From NCBI RefSeq assembly GCF_018279705.1, contig NZ_CP036498.1:5287001-5351000 (forward strand): 64,000 bases of DNA, given 5' to 3'. This document shows, piece after piece, positions 25,821-34,683 of this stretch. A program made the translations under genes and the position numbers. The notes beneath the pieces are model-generated. The model searched no databases, had not been told where the DNA came from, and saw only the letters and a program-made list of their open reading frames with translations. Every line of letters begins with the position of its first letter. Position 1 is the first letter of the stretch. The DNA is from Tardiphaga alba (GTDB taxonomy: Bacteria; Pseudomonadota; Alphaproteobacteria; Rhizobiales; Xanthobacteraceae).

Positions 25821-26735
25821 ATGGATCACGCGCCGACCGTCCCGGCTCTCCCGCCCGCCAAGCACAGCTTTGACATCCCGCTGGAGGACGGCGCCACCGT
25901 CAGCGCCCGCGTCTATGGCGAAGGCCCGCGCGTCATCAGCAGCCATGGCAACGGCCTCTCCGCCGATGCCTTCCAGAGCTTCTGGCGCCTCTTCATTCCG
26001 GACTACGAAACCGTCGTGTTCGACTTCCGTCACCACGGCCTCAGCAGCCCGTTCGTCAAACCGATTCCGCAGGTGTGGCCGCAGCTGATCCGCGACTATG
26101 ATGCCATCATGAAGGGGATCACCCGCGAGATCGGCGCAGCACCGAGCCTCGGCGCCTTTCACTCCATGAGCGCGCTGACCACGTTGCTGCACGCATCCGA
26201 ATATGAATCCCCATGGATCGGCATCGTCGGCTTCGAACCGCCGGCGACACCGCCGGCCCATTATCCCGAATTCCAGATGTTCCGTGCCGACAATGGCCGC
26301 CTGGCCGAGCGCACCATCAAGCGGCGCTTCGAATTCAGCACGGTGCAGGAATTGTTCGACTCCTATCGCCGCAGCTCTGCTTTCACCGGCGTCGACGATG
26401 CGGGGCTGCAAGCTCTTGCTGCTTCGACACTGCGCTGGAACGACGACAAAGAACTCTATGAGCTCGCCTGCCCGCGGGAATTCGAAGCCAGCATCTTCGC
26501 CATGCAAGGGTTGGAGGGCGCATGGGAGCGCATGTGCAAGATCAAGATTCCCGTCCAGCTCGTGGCGGGCCAGCCGAAGACGGGGACCAGCCCGTTCATC
26601 ATCATCGAGAGCGCCTTCGCCCGCGATGGCGGCTTCGACTTCGTCACCGTGGATGACGCCTCGCATTTCATGCAGATGGAAAGGCCGGAGGAATGCGCAG
26701 CCATCGTCCGCGCATTCCATGCCGGGCTCGGGTAA
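25821..26735 (+). CDS. Alpha/beta hydrolase, cytoplasmic
   Basis: A 304-residue hydrolase without a signal peptide. It shows ISSHGNGLSADAF (oxyanion region), FDFRHHGLSS, a nucleophile elbow GAFHSMSALT with Ser after HS, and DDASHFMQMERPEE with the catalytic His. This pattern is that of the AB_hydrolase_6 family (haloperoxidase/epoxide hydrolase-like), substrate unknown. The ribosome-binding site before ATG 25821 is weak. It is the third hydrolase in a row and converges with the cobW gene. Confidence 0.8.
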   Translation: MDHAPTVPALPPAKHSFDIPLEDGATVSARVYGEGPRVISSHGNGLSADAFQSFWRLFIPDYETVVFDFRHHGLSSPFVKPIPQVWPQLIRDYDAIMKGITREIGAAPSLGAFHSMSALTTLLHASEYESPWIGIVGFEPPATPPAHYPEFQMFRADNGRLAERTIKRRFEFSTVQELFDSYRRSSAFTGVDDAGLQALAASTLRWNDDKELYELACPREFEASIFAMQGLEGAWERMCKIKIPVQLVAGQPKTGTSPFIIIESAFARDGGFDFVTVDDASHFMQMERPEECAAIVRAFHAGLG

Positions 26736-26741
26736 CGCGCG

Positions 26742-27946
26742 CTACGCCATCTCGTCGGCCCGCTTCCATTTGGGAAACGGGTCCGGCAGCTTGGCCCAAT
26801 CCGCGATCTCCATGCCGGGCTTGCCATCCACGAGACATGCATCGAGTCTGCCGCGCAGGCCAGCTTCGTCCATGCCGGTGCCGATGAAGACGATCTCCTG
26901 GCGACGATCGCCATAGATGTCGTTCCAGTTCTTCTTCAACGACTGCCGCCAATATGGATCGTTCGGCCAGCGCTCTGCGGGAATGTTCGCCCACCAGAAG
27001 CCCATGCCTTCGGTGCGCACGATGGCGCCGGCCTGGCTCAGCTCGCCGACCCATTGCGGCCGCGTCGCCAGCCAGAAATGCCCCTTGCTGCGGATCACGC
27101 CGCCCCAGCTCTCGCGCAGGAACGCCTGGAATTTGGCGGGATCGAACGGCCGCCGCGCGCGATAGACGAAATTGCTGACGCCGTATTCCTCGGTTTCCGG
27201 AACATGATCGGCGAAACCGTAGAGTTCCTTGTACCAGAGCGGATGCTGCTGCGCCCGCTCGAAGTCGAACAGGCCGGTATCGAGCACGCGATCGAACGGC
27301 ACGTCGGCAAAATCAGCCTCAATGATCTCGGCTTCCGGGTTCAGCGCACAGATGATTTTTCGCGCCGCGTCGCATTGCGCGGGTGTGGCATCGTTGACCT
27401 TGTTGAGCACGACCACATCGGCGAACTCGATCTGCTCCACCAGCAGATCCACCAGCCGTCGCTGGTCATTGTCCAGCGCTTCACCACGGTCCTCGAGAAA
27501 ATCGGTCGAGGAATAGTCCTTCAAGAGGTTCACCGCATCGACCACGGTCACCATCGTGTCCAGCCGAGCGACATCGGAGAGGCTGTCGCCATTCTCGTCG
27601 CGGAAATCGAACGTCGCCGCCACCGGCAGCGGCTCCGCGATCCCCGTGGATTCGATCAGCAGATAATCGTAGCGGCCGCCTTCCGCCAAAGCGCGCACTT
27701 CCTTGAGTAGGTCATCGCGCAGCGTGCAGCAGATGCAGCCATTGGTCATCTCGACCAGCTTCTCATCCGTTCGCGAAAGATTGGCACCGCCATCCCTCAC
27801 CAGATCCGCATCGATGTTCACTTCGCTCATGTCGTTCACGATCACCGCCACCTTCAGCCCGTGGCGGTTGTTCAGGATGTGATTCAGCAAAGTGGTCTTT
27901 CCAGCCCGAGGAAACCGGACAGCACTGTGACGGGGAGTTTTCGCAT
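26742..27946 (-). pseudogene. CobW-family zinc-chaperone GTPase, frameshifted inside the P-loop
   Basis: A G3E GTPase of the CobW/ZigA class with a C-terminal CobW_C domain (WGGVIRSKGHFWLATRP). It has NGCICCTLRDDLL, STGIAEPLPV and VVLNKVN. In the given sequence the P-loop reads FPRAGKTT with an unrelated N-terminus up to 28001. One base away, ATG 27946 opens RKLPVTVLSGFLG, and adding one G in the GGG at 27905-27907 restores GFLGAGKTT and a 401-residue protein. Since the P-loop is essential, this is probably a consensus error. A Zur-like palindrome about 75 bases upstream suggests expression under zinc limitation. Confidence 0.85.
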
Positions 27947-28020
27947 CGAGATCAAACAGCCTGTTGAGGGCGGCGAAGCAGTGGGGTGTGTCGATATCCA
28001 TGAGCGCCGTCGATTTATGT

Positions 28021-28039
28021 TATGTTATAACGTTACATA
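28021..28039. promoter_or_regulatory. Zur-like box between cobW and the LLM oxidoreductase gene
   Basis: TATGTTATAACGTTACATA has six of nine symmetric pairs and resembles alphaproteobacterial Zur operators (GTTATAxxxTAxAAC type). It lies about 75 bases before the restored cobW start and 95 bases before the divergent oxidoreductase ATG, in a short AT-rich stretch that should hold both promoters. CobW/ZigA genes are classic Zur targets, which supports the call. Confidence 0.6.
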
Positions 28040-28134
28040 TTGCAGCAATGATCTGTCAAGGCGGACCTGCACCCGGCGCGCTGGCAAAAGAAGATGCGAA
28101 TGCATAGATATTTACTCCAACCGGAGCCCTGCAC

Positions 28135-29145
28135 ATGACCGCCTTGTCGATTCTCGATCTCGTCCGCGTCACCCAAGACACCAATGCGCGCGGCGCGCTC
28201 GATAATTCACGGGATCTGGCGGCGCATGCGGAGCACTGGGGCTATCAGCGCTTCTGGGTTGCCGAGCATCACAACATGATCGGCATCGCTTCTGCTGCCA
28301 CCTCGGTGGTGATCGGCCATATCGCAGCGGGCTCCAAAACCATCCGCGTCGGCGCCGGCGGCATCATGCTGCCGAACCATGCGCCCATCGTGATCGCCGA
28401 ACAGTTCGGCACGCTGGAGCGGCTGTTTCCCGGCCGCATCGATCTCGGCCTCGGCCGCGCGCCCGGCACCGACCAGATGACCATGCGCGCGCTGCGCCGC
28501 TCCTTGCAAAACTCCGACAATTTCCCGCAGGATATTCAGGAGCTGCAGGCCTATTTCGCCGAAGCCGCGCCCGGCCAGCGGCTGCAGGCCGTGCCGGCCG
28601 CAGGGACCAATGTGCCTTTGTGGATTCTCGGCTCCAGCAATTACGGCGCCCAGCTCGGCGCCGTGCTCGGCCTACCCTATGCCTTCGCCTCGCATTTCGC
28701 GCCGGAAATGCTGCTGCAGGCGCTGGAAATCTATCGCACCCATTTCGAACCGTCGGAGCAGTTGGCGAAGCCACATACCATGGTCGGCGTGAACATCATC
28801 GCGGCCGACACCGATGCCGAGGCGAAGCGGCTGTGGACCACGCAGCAGATGTCCTTCACCAACATGTTCCGCGGCACCCGCGGTCTCAGCCAGCCGCCCA
28901 TCGACGATATCGAGACCTATTGGTCGCCAGCCGAAAAGATGCAGGCCATGGGCATGCTACGCCGCGCGATCATCGGCTCAAAGGAGACCGTGCGTGCGGG
29001 CATCGCCGCACTGGTTGAAGAGACCAAGGCGGACGAGCTGATGATCGTGTCGGATGTCTATGAGCATCCGAAGCGACTGAAGTCGTATGAGATGATCGCG
29101 GACGCCGCGGCAGGGCTGGTTGAAGCGCCTGTAGCAGCGGCCTGA
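28135..29145 (+). CDS. Luciferase-like (LLM) flavin-dependent oxidoreductase
   Basis: A 336-residue cytoplasmic TIM-barrel monooxygenase of the bacterial-luciferase superfamily, using FMNH2 supplied by a reductase. It shows [40 protein letters not shown] and a late [14 protein letters not shown]. These motifs match the group of LLM proteins annotated MsnO8/YhbW-like. GGAG lies eight bases before the ATG. It is divergent from cobW and shares the Zur-like region, so zinc-linked expression is possible. The substrate is not known. Confidence 0.87.
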   Translation: MTALSILDLVRVTQDTNARGALDNSRDLAAHAEHWGYQRFWVAEHHNMIGIASAATSVVIGHIAAGSKTIRVGAGGIMLPNHAPIVIAEQFGTLERLFPGRIDLGLGRAPGTDQMTMRALRRSLQNSDNFPQDIQELQAYFAEAAPGQRLQAVPAAGTNVPLWILGSSNYGAQLGAVLGLPYAFASHFAPEMLLQALEIYRTHFEPSEQLAKPHTMVGVNIIAADTDAEAKRLWTTQQMSFTNMFRGTRGLSQPPIDDIETYWSPAEKMQAMGMLRRAIIGSKETVRAGIAALVEETKADELMIVSDVYEHPKRLKSYEMIADAAAGLVEAPVAAA

Positions 29146-29152
29146 TAGAACA

Positions 29153-30514
29153 TCAGAACGTGATTGTGGTGCGGACGCCGAACACTGCCGCATCCTTGAT
29201 GCGGCGGGTCTGCGTCGGATCCTCCGGATTCACGACGCCGCCGCCGGGATGGATCACATATTGAAACACCGGCTGCACCGCGACGCCAGGCGCGGCCATG
29301 GCGATATAGGTCGCCTCGAACACCGCCTCGAAATCACGGATCGGCGTTGCGATGCCGGTGAAGCGCTGCACGTCGCGGTCGAGACCGCGGGCGCCGTCTG
29401 AAATCCGCGCATAGGTCATGGCGATGCCGAAGCGATCATCAGGCCGCTCCGCAGAGAAGCCTGAAACCTGAAAACCGCCGTCGAGATAGAAGCTGATCAG
29501 ATTGCGATCCGACGGACTGAATGACGCCCGAGCGAAGAAGCCGACGCCCTTGGCGGGATCTACTGCGCTGAGCGCCAGCCGTTGCTCATAGACGGCAAAC
29601 ACGCCGCGATTGCCGCGCCGCATGGCCGGCTCGCCGGTGCCGAGCGGGTCCGCTTGCGACAGGCCCTGCGCCGTCCACCGCTCGTCATCGAACTGCTCGA
29701 AATGATACCAGCCGCCGCCGGTGATGGCGCCGGGCAGCCCGGCCGCGCCGAGACGATAGCTGTATTTCAGCTGGCCGATGACCCATGGCGGATCGTTGAC
29801 GCGGAATGCGAGGCCATGCGGATTGGAGATCTGCGGATCATCCGGCCCCTGCGCCCCCGCGCTGCCGTTGAACACCGCGAGATAGGCCGTGAACGCATCC
29901 GACAATAGCGCCTTCACGCGTATGCCAGGCACAGCCAGCGGCGGCGATGGACCACCCGCCGGCAGGATCACGCCGGTGATGCCGGGCCAACCGAGCGCCG
30001 AATTGACGAAGATGTCGTCAAACTTGCTGTCAATGAATTCGGTGTCCGACGGCTGCTGCCCGACTTTCACGAACAGCCGGCCGCCGAACAGCGACTGTTC
30101 GATCCAGAACTCGTAGAGCCGTGTCGAGGGCAATGCCTCGATTCCACTGACCAGCATGAGATTGCCGATATAGTCGCGCGACAAGCCCTGGCCGTGGATC
30201 TGGAAGACGTTGCCGTGGAAGGTCGCGCCGCGCCAGCCCACCGCTTTTTCCAGATCGACATCGACGCCGAGATCGATGCGGCCGTCATAGATCCTGCCGC
30301 GGCGGATGCCGCCGGAGGCATTGCCGAGCGCCTCGCCGATATAGGCCGCGGAGAATGCCACGCCCCAGTCGTCGAGCCGTGCGTTGAGTGCCTTTAGCCC
30401 GCCATCACGCCAGTCGCCCCCATGGGCAACGGACATCTGCAAGGCACAGCAGACCACAAGCCCGGCCAACGCCTTCGCCACACGCGGCATCCAGCATCGC
30501 AACACGCTGCGCAT
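29153..30514 (-). CDS. OprB-like carbohydrate porin
   Basis: A 453-residue outer-membrane porin. The start at 30514 is used because AGGTAGG lies just upstream, formed by the end of corA; the signal peptide is cleaved near VAHG. OprB features include HGNVFQIHGQGLS, YEFWIEQSLFGGRLFVKVGQ, NGSAGAQGPDDPQISN and a late QPVFQYVIHPGGG. It ends VRTTITF with terminal Phe. Members of this family admit sugars or other small solutes. It is five bases after the corA stop, so it is operonic with a magnesium/metal channel. Confidence 0.88.
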   Translation of the reverse strand: MRSVLRCWMPRVAKALAGLVVCCALQMSVAHGGDWRDGGLKALNARLDDWGVAFSAAYIGEALGNASGGIRRGRIYDGRIDLGVDVDLEKAVGWRGATFHGNVFQIHGQGLSRDYIGNLMLVSGIEALPSTRLYEFWIEQSLFGGRLFVKVGQQPSDTEFIDSKFDDIFVNSALGWPGITGVILPAGGPSPPLAVPGIRVKALLSDAFTAYLAVFNGSAGAQGPDDPQISNPHGLAFRVNDPPWVIGQLKYSYRLGAAGLPGAITGGGWYHFEQFDDERWTAQGLSQADPLGTGEPAMRRGNRGVFAVYEQRLALSAVDPAKGVGFFARASFSPSDRNLISFYLDGGFQVSGFSAERPDDRFGIAMTYARISDGARGLDRDVQRFTGIATPIRDFEAVFEATYIAMAAPGVAVQPVFQYVIHPGGGVVNPEDPTQTRRIKDAAVFGVRTTITF

Positions 30515-30519
30515 GACGC

Positions 30520-31548
30520 CTACCTGATGATGCCGATACGCTTCATGATGAAATAGGCGGTCGCCGAGGACAGCATCAGAATTCCGCACACCAGGATGAA
30601 GCCGTTGTCGCCATCCACCAGTGGCATCGCCTTGATGTTCATGCCGAAGATGCCCGCGGCCAGTGTCGGCGGCATCAGCAAGGCGGTGAGCACAGAAAGC
30701 ACGCGCAGCGCCTCGTTGCCGCTTTCGGCGATCTGCAGATGCAGCTCTTCCTGCAATAGCCGGCTGCGCTCGCGCAGTTCGACGATGATGCGGTCGAGCC
30801 CGTCGAGCCGTTGCGCCAGCTTGCCCGCACGGAGTTGCAACGCTGGCTTCAGGTCGAGCCCGCCTTTCTGCTCGAAACGCTGGAATACGAGACGCAGGCC
30901 GGAGAGCTGGCGATGCAACCGCACGCAGGTGCGCCGCTGCCGGCCGAGCGTCTGCAGCATGTGGCGGGATTCGCCGAGCACCACCTGCTCCTCGATCTCA
31001 TCCAGTGCGAGCGCGAGCTTGTCGGCAACGCCATCGATGGTGTCGGCCACATTCTCGATGATGGTCTCGAACAGCGCCGCCATGCTGTCGATCTTGAGGC
31101 CCTGTTCGAGCGAGCGCCTCGTCGCATCCACTGCGCAGAGCGCATGATGCCGGCCGCTGATCAACAGATGCTCGGTCATCGCAAAGCGCAGATAGCCGGT
31201 GTCATCATCGACATCGTCGATATCGCGCAGCAGATCCGAGATCACGCCATAAACGCTGTCGTCGGCCGTGTGCAGCTGCTGGAAACTGTCCTTCGACAAC
31301 AGCAAAGCACGCGCCGCATCCGGCGCCTGCAGCGGCGCTTGCGTCAGCCACTGCAAGGCGCGCGTGTCGGCGAGATTGAAATGCAGCCAGACCAGACCGT
31401 CATGGCTGGTATCGATCGCCTGATGGATAGACAACGCCTCCGGCTGGCCATCGGCATGGATGCGAAACGCCCAGACCAGGCCGGGAATGGCGTTGTCCGG
31501 CGCCAACGCACCAGCCTGTGTCGCGAAATGAAGACTGTCTGACGACAT
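30520..31548 (-). CDS. CorA-family divalent cation transporter
   Basis: A 342-residue protein with a large N-terminal cytoplasmic domain, long coiled helices, and two C-terminal transmembrane segments. The signature FGMN is at the end of the first (GIFGMNIKAMP), and MKRIGIIR closes the chain. The family forms pentameric channels for Mg2+, Co2+ or Zn2+. The sequence is nearer the ZntB/CorA side group. Its last codons AGG TAG form the ribosome-binding site of the porin gene. Confidence 0.88.
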   Translation of the reverse strand: MSSDSLHFATQAGALAPDNAIPGLVWAFRIHADGQPEALSIHQAIDTSHDGLVWLHFNLADTRALQWLTQAPLQAPDAARALLLSKDSFQQLHTADDSVYGVISDLLRDIDDVDDDTGYLRFAMTEHLLISGRHHALCAVDATRRSLEQGLKIDSMAALFETIIENVADTIDGVADKLALALDEIEEQVVLGESRHMLQTLGRQRRTCVRLHRQLSGLRLVFQRFEQKGGLDLKPALQLRAGKLAQRLDGLDRIIVELRERSRLLQEELHLQIAESGNEALRVLSVLTALLMPPTLAAGIFGMNIKAMPLVDGDNGFILVCGILMLSSATAYFIMKRIGIIR

Positions 31549-31675
31549 CGGGAATCAACAAAATAGGAGCAAGGGACGCCGATCTCTGCACGATCGGTTT
31601 GAACTCCGGATGACAGCGAACCGCCGTCATCCACGATGCGCCGCCATCACAGCGACGCATCGTACCGAGACCGAC

Positions 31676-33304
31676 TCAGAAGATGTGGGCGAAGATGAAA
31701 TACAGCGCTGCCGACAGTGCGATGGCGCATGGCAGCGTCAGCACCCAGGCCATCAGCAGATTGCGGATGGTGGCCATCTGCAGGCCGGAGCCGTTCGCTG
31801 CCATGGTGCCGGCGACACCGGATGACAGCACATGGGTGGTCGAGACCGGCAGGCCGAAAATATCCGCCGCGCCGATGGTGCCGGCGGCGACCAACTCCGC
31901 CGACGCACCTTGCGCGTAGGTCAGATGCGTCTTGCCGATCTTCTCGCCGACGGTGACGACGATGCGCTTCCAGCCCACCATGGTGCCCAACCCAAGCGCG
32001 ATGGCGACGGCGATCTTCACCCAATCCGGGATGAACTTGGTCGCCGCATCCAGCGAGCCCTTATAGGCATTCAGCGTCGCGACCTCTTCCTTGTTGAGGT
32101 CGTTTTCCTTGTCCTTCATGAGGAAGCGGATGGCTTCCGATGCGAGATACATGTCGTTACGGGTGTTGCCGACCTTCTCCGCCGGCACCTTGTCGAGCGT
32201 GCCATAGGTGCGGACCTGATCGCCGACATCCTTCACCAGCACGGCAAGCGCCGGATAGGTGCCTTCGCTGATTTTTCGCGCGGCAACGTATTGCGTCACC
32301 ACCGGACGGGGATCACCGATGGTGCCGTGGCCGGCACCCTTGGCAGCGACGACCTGCGAGGCCTTCAGCGAGGTCTGCTGAAACTGCTCGATGCGCGATT
32401 CCGGCAGCGCACGGTTCAGCGCATAGGCGGTCGGCACGGTGCCGATCAGCACCAGCATGATCAGGCCCATGCCCTTCTGGCCGTCATTCGAACCATGCGC
32501 GAAGGACACACCGGTGCAGGTGGCGATCAGGATGCCGCGGATCCACAGTGGCGGCGCCTTGTCGCCTTCCGGCGCTTCATACAGCGCGGGATTGCGCACC
32601 AGGAATTTCAGCACGAGCAGCAGGATCGCCGCGCAGGCAAAGCCGAACAGCGGCGACAGCAGCAGCGCGTAGCCAATTTCCGTGGCCTTGGTCCAGTCCA
32701 CGCCCGAGGTGCCGTCGCGGCCGCGCATCAATGCATTGGCAATACCAACGCCGATGATCGAGCCGATCAGCGTGTGCGACGACGAGGCGGGAAGGCCGAG
32801 CCACCAGGTGCCAAGATTCCAGATGATCGCTGCGATCAAGAGCGCGAACACCATCGCGAAACCGGCGGATGAGCCGACCTGCAGGATGAGTTCGACCGGC
32901 AGCAGCGACACGATACCGAACGCCACCGCGCCCGACGAGAACAGCACGCCGAGAAAGTTGAAGAAGCCAGACCACACCACAGCAATCTCGGGCTTCAGCG
33001 AGTGGGTGTAGATCACCGTCGCCACCGCATTGGCGGTGTCGTGAAAGCCGTTCACGAATTCGAAGCCGAGCGCGATCATCAGCGCCACGAACAGCAGGAT
33101 ATAGGGTAGATAGCTTGTGACGCGCGTGCCGGTGGCACTGACATCCGCATAGATGCTGTAGGCGACGTACAGCACGCCGCCGGCAAGCACCGCCATGAAC
33201 AGGATCATCGTGAGCGGATTGAAGCCCTTGTCGAGATTGGGCCGCGCGGCCGGCTCGATGGGTCCACTTCCTGAAACGGATGAATTGAGTGTGAAATCGG
33301 TCAT
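31676..33304 (-). CDS. pit: Low-affinity inorganic phosphate transporter (Pit family)
   Basis: A 542-residue inner-membrane permease that imports phosphate as a metal-phosphate complex. It has two homologous membrane halves with family motifs GFHDTANAVAT in the first and VSTTHVLSSGVAGTM near the end, and FAHGSNDGQKGMG in the middle. A long cytoplasmic insert of about 150 residues, rich in charged residues, separates the halves, as in other alphaproteobacterial Pit proteins. The ATG at 33304 follows GGGG. No phoU or regulator adjoins. Confidence 0.92.
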   Translation of the reverse strand: MTDFTLNSSVSGSGPIEPAARPNLDKGFNPLTMILFMAVLAGGVLYVAYSIYADVSATGTRVTSYLPYILLFVALMIALGFEFVNGFHDTANAVATVIYTHSLKPEIAVVWSGFFNFLGVLFSSGAVAFGIVSLLPVELILQVGSSAGFAMVFALLIAAIIWNLGTWWLGLPASSSHTLIGSIIGVGIANALMRGRDGTSGVDWTKATEIGYALLLSPLFGFACAAILLLVLKFLVRNPALYEAPEGDKAPPLWIRGILIATCTGVSFAHGSNDGQKGMGLIMLVLIGTVPTAYALNRALPESRIEQFQQTSLKASQVVAAKGAGHGTIGDPRPVVTQYVAARKISEGTYPALAVLVKDVGDQVRTYGTLDKVPAEKVGNTRNDMYLASEAIRFLMKDKENDLNKEEVATLNAYKGSLDAATKFIPDWVKIAVAIALGLGTMVGWKRIVVTVGEKIGKTHLTYAQGASAELVAAGTIGAADIFGLPVSTTHVLSSGVAGTMAANGSGLQMATIRNLLMAWVLTLPCAIALSAALYFIFAHIF

Positions 33305-33427
33305 GCTACGCCCCGTCGTTAACAGGCGTTAAGTTCTGCATGCCGTGTGCGAAGCCCCGATGACAACCGCGACAATTTGTCATGTCGCGTCAGAACAGCG
33401 CAGAAAATGGTAATCTGATCCGCCCGA

Positions 33428-34162
33428 TCAGATCGCAGCAGCGACCTTTTCCAGGCCGATGATGCGGGCGAGGGCGCGCACTTCGCGCTTCTGGTCCTCA
33501 CGCAACTGGAACAGCAGCGGCATCGCGGCCGATTTCAATTGCTGCACTTCGGCGCTTTCGGGATCGATCGGCGGCGCATTACCGGATGCTGCGGCCTGCT
33601 TGGCGTCATGCATCTTCCGGGCAATCGCCTTCAGCGCGACTTCGATATCGGGCCAATAGGATTCCTGCGACGGCGTCAGATTGAGCCGTCCCTTGATGGC
33701 CACAATCTGCGCATCGCTGAGCAGCGTGAAGTTCTTGTGGCCCGCATTCTTCGCGGCGGCCTTCGGCTTGGCCGTCGGCTGCGGCACCACGACGGGTGGC
33801 AGCACGGTCGCGTTGGGCGATGGATCGATGACGCCGTCCGTCGCAAAGGCCTGCCGCAGCGGCTCGGTAGTGGGATCGACATTTTGCGGCGTCAGCGACG
33901 CCATCATCGCGCCGGGCGGCAGCCGGTCGGTCTTGCCTTCGCGGTTGGATGTCGGCCCGCGCGAGACCGGGATCGAGCTTTGCGCAACGCTGGATGAGAA
34001 GGACGACGACAGCATCGGCACACTGTCACGGCCCAGAATGCTGGCCACGGCGACTCCGGTCAGCAACAGGCAACTCAGCACCAGAATAGTCAGCGTCCGC
34101 GTCAAGCCGATCCCCGCGAGAGATGGTCCCCGTGGAATGCGCTCTGGCATTCCTTTGGCCAT
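33428..34162 (-). CDS. Membrane-anchored protein with LTxxQ-like helical domain
   Basis: A 244-residue protein with one N-terminal membrane helix (TLTILVLSCLLLTGVAVAS), a Pro/Ser/Lys-rich linker (about residues 45-130) and a C-terminal helical domain containing LSDAQIVAIKGRLNLTPSQ followed by ESYWPDIE. This resembles the LTxxQ motif region of Spy/CpxP-type periplasmic proteins. The function is unknown. The start could also be at 34150; ATG 34162 follows GAGGA. It stands alone. Confidence 0.68.
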   Translation of the reverse strand: MAKGMPERIPRGPSLAGIGLTRTLTILVLSCLLLTGVAVASILGRDSVPMLSSSFSSSVAQSSIPVSRGPTSNREGKTDRLPPGAMMASLTPQNVDPTTEPLRQAFATDGVIDPSPNATVLPPVVVPQPTAKPKAAAKNAGHKNFTLLSDAQIVAIKGRLNLTPSQESYWPDIEVALKAIARKMHDAKQAAASGNAPPIDPESAEVQQLKSAAMPLLFQLREDQKREVRALARIIGLEKVAAAI

Positions 34163-34307
34163 TGTCCTCACAAATCGAGATTAATTAAGGCCTAACCATA
34201 CCGCGCGAAAAGCACATCGCGGCCTTCAGACGCGTGTCCGCAAGCGCGGAAACGCGCTTTTGGCCATTCGCAAGGCATCGCGTTGGAATGTCGAGGACGG
34301 ATCGCGC

Positions 34308-34574
34308 TCAGGCGGCTCGATACAGCGTCCGCTCTTCCGACAGCAGATAGGCATCCTGAATGTCGGAGACGATTTCAGACGCTTCCCACAATGCATCGGG
34401 AGCGACCTGCTGCATCGTGATGGTCCAGTTCGCGCCCTTCCCCATACGCGGGGTCTGAACGATGTCGAACTGCAAACCGCGGCAGAGAAAATTGCGGTCG
34501 AACGCAAAGGCGACGCGATGCTTGATCTCGTCGAGCGTGACGGTGGTCTTGGCGAAATGCGCTGTAATATCCAT
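34308..34574 (-). CDS. Small conserved hypothetical protein
   Basis: An 88-residue cytoplasmic protein. The start at 34574 follows a GGA; the in-frame Met at 34601 has no site. The sequence is mixed alpha/beta, without Cys pairs, signal or membrane segments (DITAHFAKTTVTLDEIKHRV .. LLSEERTLYRAA). No family is recognised. It lies between the hybrid kinase and the membrane-anchored protein and is on their strand. Confidence 0.6.
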   Translation of the reverse strand: MDITAHFAKTTVTLDEIKHRVAFAFDRNFLCRGLQFDIVQTPRMGKGANWTITMQQVAPDALWEASEIVSDIQDAYLLSEERTLYRAA

Positions 34575-34683
34575 GGGTGGTCCATCAACGGGCCGAATCA
34601 CCGCCGTATTGTTGTTCCCGCACCCTTTAATGAGAAGTTAATTTGCCGCAGGTGCGAAGAAGGTACACCCACCCCATTACCTA

